NCBI RefSeq assembly: GCF_945859705.1
Contig: NC_079134.1
Span: forward strand, 36,966,576-37,030,575
DNA length: 64,000 nucleotides
Source of the DNA: Episyrphus balteatus
Lineage: Eukaryota > Arthropoda > Insecta > Diptera > Syrphidae
Direction of reading: 5' to 3'
Program-made: the position numbers and the translations under genes
Shown here: positions 1-12,479 of the stretch, one piece after another
How positions within the stretch are numbered: the stretch's first letter is position 1
Layout of the letters: each line of letters opens with the position of its first letter
The notes under the pieces: model-generated
The model's database searches: none
Seen by the model: the letters and a program-made list of their open reading frames with translations, nothing else
What the model was told of the DNA's origin: nothing

Positions 1-114
1 GGAAAAAAATTTTGCCCACGGGAGAATCAATTTTGAGGTGTGAAAATAAAAATTCGCGCGAATTTTTATTTGCACACCTCAAAATTGATTCTCCCGTGGG
101 CAAAATTTTTTTCC
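1..114. repeat. Near-perfect 114-bp palindrome at window edge
   Basis: The two 56-57 bp arms meet at a CGCG centre near 56-59 and pair with one visible mismatch (a/c, about position 43). The arms begin GGAAAAAAATTTTGCCCACG. A 13-bp direct repeat, CGCTTCGCGTTTG, lies immediately right of the palindrome (115-127) and again near 170-182. It could be a snap-back MITE or one end of a longer element cut by the window start. No coding potential. Confidence 0.85.
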
Positions 115-338
115 GCTTCGCGTTTGGGTTCCAAAAATTAAATAGATTCTTGTGTAAGAATTTATTTTTCGCTTCGCGTTTGCCAAGTTATAACACAAAC
201 ATATCTTAGTTATTTGGTATACACATAAATAAAACAATAAAACCCAGGGTACTTAGGTTTATAAACAGTGAAATATGTTTGGAGGCTGAGAGCATGCTGC
301 TCTGCTGCAATCCCAATAATTTGTAAACTCTTTGTTAG

Positions 339-470
339 TGAGACATAACGCCCATCCTTTATTTGTGGGTCTTTTGTCCAACCTGAGTTTGACATAAGCC
401 CCACATTTAATTTGAAACTTATGTCTCACTCAAGCGGGACGTAAGCCCCACAGATAAATAGTGGCTGTTA
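339..470. repeat. Degenerate foldback repeat with ATAAGCCCCAC motif
   Basis: Units resembling GACATAAGCCCCAC occur in both orientations (for example near 402-414, 418-427 and 439-453). Related units lie at 3360-3650, for example GTGGGGCTTATGT near 3437. It looks like a worn foldback array. Exact ends and TSD are not visible. Confidence 0.5.
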
Positions 471-547
471 TTCCATGGGCCAAACTGACTGCAGGTGGTT
501 ACATAGAAATTTTTCCTAAGCTCCACTTAGGAGGATTTGTCTCACTG

Positions 548-696
548 AAAAAGTGAAATAACGCCGAATCGGCGTAATTTCACTTTGTCATTGTGAAATA
601 AGGCCGAATGTTGAAATTCGGCGTTATTTCGCTTTTGTAAAGTGAAATAAGGCCGAATTTTGGAATTCGGCGTTATTTCGCTCGGCGTTATTTCAC
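548..696. repeat. Cluster of three hairpins built from GTGAAATAAGGCCGAA units
   Basis: Three consecutive hairpins are seen at about 551-585, 593-632 and 642-681, followed by a half unit at 682-696. Each pairs GTGAAATAA(G/C)GCCGAA with its reverse complement TTCGGCGTTATTTC. The unit resembles the AAATAAGGCCCC unit of the foldback element at 19085-20174, so this may be a smaller relative. It abuts the truncated repeat copy that starts near 700. Confidence 0.75.
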
Positions 697-699
697 GGC

Positions 700-1096
700 A
701 CCAAAACAGATATTCTTCCTTCAAAAACTGTTTAAATTTTCCCGATATCTCTTTTATTGCTCGAGATATCTTAAGTTTCAGTTAGTAAGCCAAAGAGAAA
801 CTAAATTTAATCTAAAATTTAAGTCCCTGGTCATACAATTTTTGCCACAAGAACCAAAATATACTTTTCTAAAGGTTTTTGGGTCGCTTAACTCGAATCC
901 GCAATCAAAAAAATTCTTTTAGCTTCCGTTCTTGAAATATAACCGTTATAAGAAAAAAACCTTTTTTTTGCATTTTATAACGGTAATATTTCACGGATGC
1001 CAATAAAAATTCTGACTTCAGATTTGAGTTCAGCACATCAAAAACATATAGAAAAGTATATATTGGTTCTTGTGGCAAAAACCTTGTTGACCAGTG
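700..1096. mobile_element. Truncated copy of CACTGGTC-ended palindromic repeat
   Basis: The copy carries the family modules: CCGATATCTC near 742, GCCACAAGAACCAAAATATA near 843, a centre containing CCGTTATAA, then the inverted arm ending GTTGACCAGTG at 1096. The left terminus is missing or replaced by the hairpin cluster at 548-696. The full-length relative is at 4440-5403. Confidence 0.65.
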
Positions 1097-3340
1097 TAGT
1101 CAATGCCAGCTCGACTGACAGATTTTTAGATCTTCAGCGAGTTCATGACTTTTACTGATTGTGTCAACTTCATTTTTACTTCTTATTTGGTATAAATAAT
1201 AATTTACCAAATGGTCCATAAAAATCCAAAAATATCGTAAAAATAGGAGTTTTGCATTATTTCGACAAATTCCAAAACGCCAGAAGTCCTTTAACAAATT
1301 GAACAATTTTTTTTTTTACTTTATATTTGGCTCATAAAAGAGTTATCTAAAGCTATTATATTAAAATAATAAGGCGTTAGGGTGGTCACATTTTCTATCT
1401 AAAAACATAATTTGAATTTTTTTTTTAAGTTTTAAGGCCAAACCGATTTTGATTATTTTTTAAACCCTTCTTAGTCTTTACTATTCGCAACTTTTCCGCG
1501 CTATTAGAATTTGAAATTCAAACTAATTTTTTTTTTTCATAATTTTTGACCCAGCCTAATGTGCATAGTATTCTCTGCCAAGGTCAATTGAATGCACTCC
1601 TAATACTTGGGAATCATTCCCTCTGAGAAGTTGCTTTTTCCTTACCAGAAATAGACATGGAATTTCTTAACTGGGACACAATGCTCGTAATTTCTGCTGT
1701 TGGTTTCCAATTTTTTTGGTTAAACTAGTTTCTTAAAATGAACAAATTTTCAAGTTCTAAACGACCCAGTTGTTCATTGTTTTTATTTTCAATTAATAAC
1801 AAAACCAAGAGTACTTAAACTTTTTTATTTCCAAATCGTGTCTAGTTAGGGTGTGTTTATGCACATTATTCTAGTACAACCAGTCAAGTTTTCACCTTTT
1901 TTTTATTTTTATTTTGTTTCCTTTTATTTTTATTTAAAAATCAGGGTTTGCAACTTATATGTGTCTAATTCAGCTCAACCCCAATTTAAAGATTGATGAC
2001 TTTGTTTTTTATTGCCAAAGAAAATATCACATACCAGATACTTGTCACGAAATATATAAAAGGTTGTAAAAACATGCAACATTCCATAAAATTTACTTGC
2101 TCCCCAACATCACCCCTCCCAAAAAAAAAAAACTATAAAAACCTATGAAATATGTAAAAAAAAATAAAAATCCATCACACGCACTCTTTCATGTCACACA
2201 CAAAAGTCACGATAGATAGTTTTCATCATTATTTGAAATTAATAGCTTGTTTTTTGTGGTTCTTGTAATTTTTCGAATATTCAAGATTTTTAGCTAAAGT
2301 TTGTAAGTGAAGAGAGGGGGGAGGGGAGACATTCAATAAGTCGACAGATCCGTTTATGGATTTCTTATGGTGTGGTAGTTTTATTGCAAATGTAATCAAG
2401 ATTAAGTACTTAACCGTCACCATTCTTCTGAACGACGACGAATGACTACACGACGACGATGAGGACGGTAATCAATCAAACGAGGTTAACGTTAACCAAC
2501 CATATTATAATCACCTCTCATTCCCCTTCTATATAAACGGGTGGCTTTTCTGAGTATATATTGACAGGCGAATTAATGATTGCATAGTGATTAGATATAG
2601 TTTGTGCAACAAGCAACTGACTGGCTGCTGCAGTTGCACTTAACTTTTCGCCTCAATTGAGCTTCTAATTCAAACTTATGTGGTGCACCGCGCCGCTGCA
2701 AAACTGCAAGGTGCTTATTATATAGATTTATATCTGATGCTTTGGCCACCATCACACGTTCCAAACGTATATTCCACCTTTTACCGGAGCTGCACCAAAC
2801 TTATACATATATATATTTCTAGTTTGTCGATTAAGATAATCACCTTGTCGAATGTTGAAAGGTTGGTATGCGTTTGCCAATTCCATATTTTTTTTGTGGT
2901 TTAATTAAATAATTGGCAGCAATGTGCTTTAATGTTTTTAATAGCTCAACTGTGAGAGAAAAAAAAATTAAAAATGGATTTTTAAAAAGTTGGCGCCATC
3001 CAGGTATAGGTTTTTTTTTGTATAGAAATGGCAGCGGGTGGTATAAGTACACATTTCCATGGCCAGATGCGGTTTGTTCGAGTTGAGCTATCTAATCACG
3101 TGTACGATACAATTATGCAAATAAATTGTAATCATAATTTTATTACCGGACAGAGTAATATAAAGAGAGTGAGATGAGAAAAATTGTATAGATGAGGGTT
3201 TAATTATTTTTTTTTTGTATGTTAAATTTTGGATGCGAATCAATTTTTTTAGACCAAAAATTCATTTACAAAGTTCGGTTCAATTGATGTGGTTCTTTTA
3301 GGAAAATAAACAAACTTTTTACCAAATTCGTTATTAGAAC
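1097..3340. other. AT-rich DNA, no gene seen
   Basis: Long A and T runs and short purine runs. Short open frames here have low-complexity translations. A (GACGA)-rich tract lies near 2430-2470. No splice-supported coding sequence or recognisable RNA gene was found. Probably intronic, if the first exon at 48543-48663 belongs to a gene running leftward. Confidence 0.5.
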
Positions 3341-3660
3341 TTTTCTCCGAAATTTACGACGCAGGGAAATAACGTCCACTTTATATTTGTGGGACTTACG
3401 TACCACTTAAATGGGATATAAGCCTCAAATTAAATGTGGGGCTTATGTACAAATCGAATGTTGAAGTGGGACATAAGTACTACAATTAAAAAGTGGGTTT
3501 TGTGTCTTACTAACAAAAAAATCACAAATTATAAAATTATAACCCACCTGGGTGGGACACAACTACATAATTCGATTTTGGACTTATATTTCATTTTATT
3601 GGGCCATAAGTCCATACAAAAGTTTTATGGAGTTATGTCTCACCTAATAATTTTGGTTTT
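3341..3660. repeat. Second degenerate ATAAGCCCC-type foldback array
   Basis: Repeated and inverted short units are visible: GGGACTTACGTACCACTTAA near 3391, GGGATATAAGCCTCAAATTA near 3413, GTGGGGCTTATGT near 3437 and GTGGGACATAAGT near 3466. Related to 339-470. Boundaries are approximate. Confidence 0.5.
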
Positions 3661-4439
3661 CAAAAGTATCCAACCAAACCGGATAACTTGACAGTCTGAG
3701 ATAGGCAAATTCTACTTTATTTCTTTATTTTTGTATAGGTTTAATTAAGTGAGCACCACTGTAAACCCATAGACATATTGGTTGGTTTTTTTTTTATTCA
3801 CGTGCAATTCTGGTAACTGGCAACCGCACAACATTAAACAAACACGCATTCGTAGGACAACTAATTCAATTACTCTATAGCGACTTCCGTTTTTTTTTTC
3901 CTTTTTTTAATATTATTTTTTTTTTATTTTATGATCAAGTTACATTTTATATTCATTTGGCAATTATTGGCTAATGCCAATGCATCAGCATGCGGTTAAT
4001 TTAGTTGACAAAAAATAAAATACATAAAATAAGAATTTTATTTTGACATTTTTTGCAACAAAAAAAATTTGTTTGTATTTAATGATTGCAGCAAAAAAAA
4101 ATTAAAACAGACTAATTTGATTAGTTAGTTGGAAAATAATTAGCATTGAAAGGACTAGCTAATATTTTTTTTTTATATTTTTGTGTTAGCCTTTTTTGTT
4201 GCTGTTAAATAGATTATCATTTTGTCAGTGTAATTATGTAGTTTTACTGTTGACTTTAACTAATAAAGTGATTACAAAAATAGCAAGAGCAAAAAAAAAT
4301 GTAATAATCTGAATGTTGGTTACAATTTGGTGTTTTTTTTTTTTTTTTTTTTTTTTTTTGTTAATGATTTTTGGGTATATGCATTTTTGCTTTGGAAACT
4401 TGACGAATTTCATTCACATCAATTCAAAATCTTTAAATA
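3661..4439. other. AT-rich DNA with 27-bp poly(T), no gene seen
   Basis: Nothing coding was recognised. A run of 27 T occupies about 4333-4359. The sequence is otherwise typical of AT-rich insect intron or intergenic DNA. Confidence 0.6.
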
Positions 4440-5403
4440 CACTGGTCAACAAGGTTTTTGCCACAACAACCAAAATATACTTTTCTAGTAGTTTTTGATG
4501 TGCTGAACTCGAATCTGAAGTCAAAAAATTGTTATTGGCCTCCGTTTTTGCAATATTACCGTTAGAAAATGTCAAAAAACGTCATTTTGGCTGTTTTCGA
4601 GGCTATGTTTTTATGTGGGGTAGTTCATTATGAATTAATTTGTAACGGTGCCTATAAGAGCTATTCTTTTTTATTCTTTCAATAAATGTTTAAATCTTTC
4701 CGATATCTCTTTTACTGCCCGAGATATTTAAAATGTAAGTAGCGGTCTTTGAATCAGAAACAACACAGGCCAACAAAATTAAACTTTTTTTGCCAGAAGA
4801 ACCAAAATATACTTTTCTGAAGGTTTTTGGGTTACTGAACTCGAATCCGCAATCAGAAAAATTCTATTAGCCTTCGTTCTTGAAATATTACCGTTAGAAA
4901 ATGCAAAAAACGGTTTTTTTTTATAACGGTAATATTTCACGAACGGAGGCTAATAGAATTTTTCTGATTGCGTATTCGAGTTCAGTAACCCAAAAACCTT
5001 CAGAAAAGTATATTTTGGTTCTTGTGGCAAAAATTCTGTGACCAGTGACTTAAACTTTAGATTAAATTTAGTTTCTATTTGGCTTTCTAACTGAAACTTA
5101 AGATATCTCGAGCAATTATAGAGATATCGGGAAAATTTAAACAGTTTTGGAAAGAAGAATATCTTTTCTTATAATCACCAGACACCAGTACAAATTTGTT
5201 TATAATGAATTACCCCATATAAAAACCGAAGCTCGAAAACAGTCAAAATGACGATTTTTAGCATTTTATAACGGTAATATTTCATAAACGGAGGCCAATA
5301 AAATTTTTCTGACTTCAGATTCGGATTCAGCACCCTAAAAAATACTAGAAAAGTGTATTTTGGTTCTTGTGGCAAAAAAAAAGTTAAATTTTGTTGATCA
5401 GTG
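4440..5403. mobile_element. Full-length CACTGGTC-ended foldback element
   Basis: The left end is CACTGGTCAACAAGG and the right end is the inverse of CACTGATCAACAAAA. Inside are several inverted modules containing CCACAAGAACCAAAATATAC, CGAATCNGAAGTC, GAAATATTACCGTTA and CCGATATCTC, giving a multi-hairpin structure. Partial copies lie at 700-1096 and 8042-8556. The CA...TG ends resemble hAT or foldback types, but no clear TSD was found, so the superfamily is left open. No transposase frame. Confidence 0.75.
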
Positions 5404-7105
5404 ATATTTTCTAATTAAATGTTGTTTTTTGTTTTTATTCTTAATTCAGGGAAGAACAAGGACAGACACATCCTCGTAGTACGACTAAAAAATGCACTAC
5501 TGGGTTCAAGTTGCTAAAATTTTTAAGAGTATTTATATAAAAACTTAGAAAATTTATTTGAAAAACAACTTAAAATTCTTTTTTCAAAGAAAAAAAAACA
5601 GCTGAAATCAAATTGAGCCCCAAAACAAGTATGCGCCATTTCATTTCTTTTATTAAGAAGCATTCTTAGAAAAAAAAAATTCAAAATCGTGGGACAAATT
5701 TTTTATAAGTCATTTCTTAAACAAAAAAATTTTAATAAAATTGGGATGATTTGAAGAAATTGCCAATCAACATCTAAGACCAAATGTCAAAAAAATTCAA
5801 TATTCGGTTTTCGAAAATTTAATTTTTCAAAAAAAAATTCAATTTTTTCAAAATTTTTTTTTTAAATCCAAAAATTAGTTTTTTTCAAGATTTTATTTTT
5901 GGCTTATATTAAAATAAATATATATCGCATGTAAAAAGACGATACGTCCGAGGATGGGATCGAATTATTGTAAATTTTCCCACAAAAGTGTAACTTTTAC
6001 CTTAACAAAAAAAAATACAGTCGCAGGGGTCTAAAATTTCAACCTACATAAATCAGTCTTACACAATATTACAAAAATTCAAAAATAAATAAGCCGTAAA
6101 ACTACCAATTTTATGGCAATTTATTTTAAGCATTGATATTTGTTAAAACTTCAAAATTGCATTTTTATTCAAAACAAACCGTTTAAATGTTAACTTTATA
6201 AGTTTTATCTTACAACCTCCAGAATTGACCCGATATCTTACCTGAAATGAAAAAAAAGAAAACAAAATTAAATATATTTCCAAAAACAAAAATCACAACA
6301 TACAAATTTAAATTCTAAAAATGTGCCAACATCATTTTTGTCAACTTGTCTATTCCATATAATCAAAATAATTTATTTAATTTTTTTTTTTTCAATTCTT
6401 GTTTTCATCAACAATTTACATGTTAATTATGTAAAAGAAAAAAATAATAATGTATATGGTTGTGGTGTGTCAAAAGAGTGGAAAACCATTATCATCATGG
6501 ATGATGACAGTATCTTGACACGTCTTCAGGTTTAAATCTGTTCACACTTCCGTAAAAAATACGTATGTTTGGAAAATGCGGGCGCCTTTATAGGCTCAAT
6601 AGAGTATAGAAGAGTTAAGTTAACCAATTCCAAGGTAGACATTACACTTAAATCAAGTTGATGTTTATTGAAGTGTCAACCAAACATGATTATTAATTTG
6701 ATAATTTTCATAATCGTTTCCCTTATTTTTTTCTTACGTTTTTTCAGTTTTTTTTTTTCAAATATTAGGTATTCGTTTTGGTACGTTTTTCTCTCTAATC
6801 GTTTCGGTGATTACAGGAAAACAATTGTATTAGGTGCGTGTGTGTGGAATAAGTAATTTGTTTGTGTTTGGAAAGAGTGTTGGATACATAGGGATATAGA
6901 AATTCTATTCAGGAAAAGATTATATTCAGTGGTCGATTAAATGGAAAATAGATATGTAAATCAGATTTTTTTTTTCGTTAAGGAAAACAGATTATAAAAT
7001 GAATAATATATCCTGGAGGAACAATGATAAAATTATTGTGAGTAAAGAAGACGTTATACAAAAGACATAAAGACCTAATTTATATCTTCTGAACAAAGGT
7101 AGAAG
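5404..7105. other. AT-rich DNA, no gene seen
   Basis: Homopolymer-rich sequence. The short frames translate to F/I/L-rich low-complexity strings with no recognisable motif. I see no RNA gene or element end. Confidence 0.6.
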
Positions 7106-7109
7106 GCTT

Positions 7110-7700
7110 AACTAATAGCGGTGTGCGTGTTTTTTTAAAGAGCAGTCATAGCAGTGAGTAGCAGCTTCTAATAGCTGCTATTTAATCACTCTTTAAATAA
7201 TGTTAATACTGCAAGTTACTCTATAAATTTCTTCCTGATTGGAAATATGATTGTTAATAATGGAATACAAATTAATTTGAAAAAAAGTAACCATTTCCGA
7301 TTTTTTTTAATAAAAAATTACTTCTTAAAAGCCTGCACCGAAAAAATGATAGGTATTTGAATTAATTGAAGAACAGAATGCTCACAAAAAAAGCAGTGAA
7401 ATATTAAAGACCCGAGAAAATTTTCTGAAACAGAGCAGTGAAATAACATAGAACAGAAAGCAGTTATGCTTATAAAAGCAGTGAAATTTTTAAGAGTATA
7501 GAACATTTTTACTGTACTCATGTTCATAATTGTATAAGAACAAAAAAAAAAAAAAACACACCAAACTCGATTGGGTTGGATTTTTGTATGGCTGTGGAAT
7601 GAGCAGTGAGCTGCGATATTGAAGAGCAATCGCAACAGTTCTCTGCTCAGTAAAATAGCAGAGTGATATATAGCAGCTATCGCAATAGCAGTCTCAGCAC
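7110..7700. repeat. Degenerate repeat field built on AGCAGTGA
   Basis: AGCAGTGA-like units recur in direct and inverted orientation, for example near 7141-7160, 7394, 7434, 7482, 7600 and 7660-7700. The right side also carries AGCAGCTATCGCAATAGCAG. The overall inverted arrangement suggests a worn foldback element. Limits are uncertain and no TSD is seen. Confidence 0.4.
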
Positions 7701-7856
7701 TAGGGTATAGAAATGTTTAGGTTTTTATATCTACAGAGTGAGACTGAAGAAATTAACTATCCTTTGGGTGATATGCATAAAAACGTAGTACTTACTTAAA
7801 GTAAAAGATGAAAGTAAATACTGTAAATTTGAGTCAAAAATAAATCAGCAGCAAAG

Positions 7857-8040
7857 ATGAGTAGCAATACAAAAGGTTTGTCAATAAGCCAAATGCACTT
7901 AGCTTTTGTGCGAATTTTAAAAGTGCATAATGTACTTATGAGTAACTCACAGCAACCCTTTATTAAAAAAGCTAAGGCGGAGGCTATAAAAATATTTATC
8001 AATGAATACAAATCTGAAACTGGGGCGACACTAAACGAAG
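7857..8040 (+). pseudogene. N-terminal ORF fragment, possible transposon accessory protein
   Basis: The frame begins ATG at 7857 and reads through about 61 residues of balanced, non-repetitive composition: SQMHLAFVRILKVHN, then KKAKAEAIKIFINEYKSETG, then a short acidic end. It then runs straight into the transposon copy at 8042, where the reading frame becomes transposon sequence. The helical, Lys-rich character could fit a DNA-binding accessory protein of a DNA transposon, but I cannot name a family. It lies inside the putative TIR element 7771-8893. It is broken by insertion and probably nonfunctional. Confidence 0.35.
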
Positions 8041-8041
8041 A

Positions 8042-8556
8042 ACCACAAGAACCAAAGTAATTTTTCTGAAGGTTTTTTTGAGTGAACTCGAATCTGAAGT
8101 GAGAAAAAATTGATTTGCCCCCGTTTTTTGAAATATTACCGTTATAAAATTACCAAAAACGTAATTTTGGCTGTTTTTATTGCTATATTTTTATGTGAGG
8201 TAATTTATTACAAATTTCTAACAGTTCCTATGAGAACTTATTTTTCTTCCAAAAACTGTTGAAATCTTTCCGATATCTTTTTTATTTCAAGAACGGAGGC
8301 TTATAGAATTTTTCAGGTTTCGGATTCGACCTCAGCACCCCAAAAACCTTCAGAAAAGTATATTTTAGTTATTGTGGCAAAAAAAAAAAAATTTGGTTGA
8401 CCAGTGCTGTCTTTGAGCTAAAGACTTATTTAATCTTAAGATATCGCGGGTAATCAAAGAGATATCGGAAATATTTAACGAGTTTTTGAAAGAAGGAAGT
8501 TCTTCTTCTTTGTTTGTAATGAATTACCTCTTGTGGCAAAAACCTTGTTGACCAGT
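8042..8556. mobile_element. Nested copy of CACTGGTC-ended repeat
   Basis: It begins at CCACAAGAACCAAAG, continues with GAACTCGAATCTGAAGT and GAAATATTACCGTTATAAAA, has a first end GTTGACCAGTG at 8406 and a second end GTTGACCAGT at 8556. The left terminus is missing. It interrupts the ORF at 7857-8040. Confidence 0.65.
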
Positions 8557-8893
8557 ATTTTTATTTTACTGGAAATTACTTACCAATAAAGTGTTCACTT
8601 AACCAATTCACATTTTCCCTTTCAAAACGATAAAGTTGTTTAAAATTTGACTCAAAACCCGGTCTTCGATCTGTATAAACTTTTTGGGATTTTAATACGT
8701 ACAAATTCTACCATTTTGGAAAAAAAAAATTAACGGAATAAAGTATTTACTGAAAAAGATCATCCAAAAAAGTAGTTACTATGACTGATAGTAAATACTT
8801 AATTTTCAGCATTTACTTGATTTTTATGCATATCAAAAATAGTATGTACTTGAAAATTCTCTAGTAAAAGCTCTTACTATTTTTTATGCATAT

Positions 8894-11800
8894 GTTGTGA
8901 TTTCGCCAAACCAAAGAGTTCCTATATACCTACATATCGTTTTTCTTCCTCGTATTCAACTTGAAAACCTTTCTTTTTCTTCAAGGATAAATACATGTCA
9001 AAGATTTAAACCATGTTTTGATAGTGAATTGTTAGTCTTAAGCCATCTGTAAAACTTATCCCTTTAAGCTTTAACCATCTATTTCTCTATCTCATAAAGA
9101 AGGAATATCATCTGTGTTATCTCCGTCAAGAAACTTATTCTTAAATCCCCACAAAGTCTATTTGAAGCGCACCAATCATATTGCATCAACACTGTCATAT
9201 GTACTGTACACTCTATTCTTTGGCATGTTATTTTTCTTGAAGCTTATAAACCAATATCCTTCCAATTTTTTTTTTCTATATATTTTATCAAACTACCAAA
9301 AAAAAGAACAAATATTTCTAATGATATTTTGAACGATTTCTCGAACAGTGCAGTGGCAAGCAATAACTATTTTCAAAGACAAATAATATCCAACATTTCA
9401 TTGCATCAGAAAGCGCACTTGTCTTCAACAAATGTGAGAAGTAGAAATATAAGATGTGTTAGGTATGTGAAATAAAAACAAAACAGTCAATGAAAAAACT
9501 TCATTTCCGCTAAAAAAAATAAGAAGAAGAAGAAGAATCCTAACCTAAGACAACACAGCAAAACACTATTTCTAAAACAAAAAAAATATATAGAAAAAAA
9601 AGAGAAGTTGAACGAAAAGCTTGAACAATATTGGCAACGACAGCTTCAACACCATAACCACTCACTGAATGTCGATTCTGGTTCATGTCTTGGATTTTTT
9701 TTTCATTTTTTTTTTCTATACTATTTTATTGCAAATGCAATGGCAGTTGAACAAAATCAGCAGCAACCACTTCAAGATGTCTTCCTTCCTTGAAAGCAAT
9801 TTCCGTTTAAATTCAATTGAGTGATTCTTGAGTGAGAGAGGAGGCTGAAATAAAATAAAAAAGGTGTAGCTCTATACGAAAAAAAAGTAGAGTATCGTAT
9901 CGGAAGAACTTGTGTATGGTTTATTGGATTTTTTCATTTGAATGTTATTCGGATTTTATTGCACTTAAGTTGTTTTTTTTTTTTTTTTTGTAAAAAGCCT
10001 TTTTTTCTTTTACAAGATGAAGATGTTTTGAAAGTTTTTTTTTTTTTCTTTTTTATTTTATATGAGAAAGCATTTATTTTTATTTAAAATACGTGACTCA
10101 AGTTTGCGAATTATCTTAGAAGCTATAAATTGATTTGATTTATGGTAAATTTAAGTAATTGCAATTGAAGTTAATGCTTTTACTTTTCTTTTGGTATAAA
10201 AAAAGAGATGAGATAATTTTATTATTTGAGGATGATAGGATTCGATTTATTTCAGGTTTTTGACTTTTAAACACCCACAAAGTTATCTACTTTAAGAGAA
10301 AAATAGCAGCATAGCTACTCAACTAATCACTGCACATTTAATCATAAAGCATGGACAGCTCATCATAGGACAATAATTCATCACATTTTATCAAGAGAAA
10401 CAATTTAAAAAAAAGGGTGCCTTCTCAAATTTAAAATTAATTTGTTCAAATTGAACTTCGTGAGGACTTGTGATGATAGTGCTGTGAAATGTTGAGTTGA
10501 TAGGAGACAAATAAACGATGTAAAAAGGATTAACGAGACAAATAAAATAAAATAACTGAATTTTTTGTTGAATTTTGTTTCAATTTCAAATTCTCGATTT
10601 TTTAAGACTACAAAACAAGGTTTAGACAATTAGACTAAATCAATAGCAGCATCAAGGAGCAGATTTTTCAATTTGTACCAGCTTCAAATAAACTCAAACT
10701 ATAGTACAAAATTATTCCCTAAGCATCAATTTTTTGATATAAGAAAAAGTAAATAAAAAAAAAGTCATGTATTCAATTTACACGTGGTAAAAGTGAAACC
10801 TTAAAAATCATTTTTTTTTTAATTACACTATTAAAAATCTTACAAATTTCCTAGAGAATAAATTCATGCTTGAATTTTTACAATGCGCAAAAAGTATAAG
10901 AATAATATAATTCAAAACAATCTTTTTTCATGAAAAAATTAAAAAAATCTATCTTTTTTCTTTTCTTACACCATTAAATCCATTTTTTATATGACAACCT
11001 ATAATAAATTTTACATCATCTGAAAACTTATTGTTTCACCTTTTATTTGACGCTTCAATCATATGTCTACGATGCCTACAAAAAAATTAAAAGTTTTTTA
11101 AAGCCACCCATGTTGAAATTTCAAACTGAAATTACGGCTGATCATCTGCAACAGATCTCCACAGGTGTTTTGTAGTATTTTTCAAGTTTTTCAATAACTT
11201 GGAAAGTAACGTACCGTTATGTGTGATATATCAGCATGCGTACTAAAGAAAAATAAAATTTGTATGTGCTCTAGATCAAAAGATGTAACGTGTTTAGAAA
11301 AAAAAAACATCTTTTCACCGTTATCTCAAGATTTTGAATATTAAATTAATTGCAATTTTGTACAATTATAGTTTATTCTATAACTATCTACAGTATGAAT
11401 TTCATTCATCTATCTATTAAAACAAAAAAGTTGTAATCAACTGATTTTTCCTGTCGCTTTTTCGTTTCATCGTGTTTTAAATCACTAGGTTACTAAAGAA
11501 GTTTTCCATTCAAAAAATACCTCCATTCAAGTGGAAGGAGCCTCAAAAGCCCTGAAGAACTACATTAATTTAGATCTACTCCAATCCTATTTTAATTCTA
11601 TACAAAAAAGTACATTCTTCAATCTGCCTAAAGTGTTTTTTTTTTTTTTTACTTATATCTTGACCACTCTCAAAACGTGCTTTTCTTCATCTTTTTGCTT
11701 CCTCATTTTCGATATCCCCCCTTTCCTCGAGTGTTTGGATGCATTTTTGAAAATATTTTTGCAACAACGTGAATTTGTTTATTGATTCTCAAGTTCGCGC

Positions 11801-12470
11801 TCAAAATCTTCATCGTTAACCATATTGAGTAGACCGAGACCAAAACTAAAACTGATTGGATTTTATGCGTCTACGCCTTCGTGGCGTCATGTTGTTGCCT
11901 GTTGCCATTTTCAATGGCAAACAATATGTGTCTATAAGCATTTTGCACGCCAACAAAAAATAAACAACAACGAAATTACAATTCAGAGTAATCCCCGGTG
12001 GCAGTGCACCCGCAGAACGGAAAGATACAACAAAAATATTGTTTTTTTTTTTTTTAATAAATGTTATTCAATCTTGATATACGAGCATTCTCATTCACAA
12101 ACTCACAAGTTGATTAACTTCAATGATTGTTTGCAAATTAAAGGAATATACATACATTGGGATAGCTCCTCCGGAAACGTTACGATGATAATTTTGACTC
12201 CTCCGCAAGGAGTAAGGTAAGAGGCTAAGGTAAACAAAGCACGAAAAAGACTTGCGATGAGGTAAGTTTTTTACTAATGAAAAATAATAGCGAATAAGTG
12301 GTAAGTGTTGTAGAGTTTACTTTAACACCATATCGAATTGAAAATTTCTGAAATATCAAAAATCTTCAAATTTTGCAAATAAAGGGCACATATGAAAAGT
12401 GCTATAAACACTTTGGAAATTAAATTAAATATATTGTAACATTCTCTTTTTACTCTCTTAGTTTTTACAG
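8894..12470. other. AT-rich DNA, no gene seen
   Basis: No recognisable protein, RNA or transposon end. Open frames near 9114-9332, 11531-11785 and 11825-12220 encode low-complexity or unconvincing peptides containing poly-F from T runs. Probably intronic. Confidence 0.55.
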
Positions 12471-12479
12471 AGTTTTGAC

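Larger units (their letters stand above)
7771..8893. mobile_element. Putative TIR element ended by ATATGCATAAAAA
   Basis: ATATGCATAAAAACGTAGTA at 7771 is mirrored by the reverse complement of ATATGCATAAAAAATAGTA ending at 8893. Another internal TATGCATA-type copy lies near 8825. The interior contains a peptide-like ORF (7857-8040) interrupted by a copy of the CACTGGTC family (8042-8556). This suggests a decayed DNA transposon with a later nested insertion. No convincing TSD was identified. Confidence 0.45.

Noticed and set aside
11825..12220. A 131-codon plus-strand frame
   Set aside because: Contains a poly-F run from a T tract and no recognisable domain. Likely chance.
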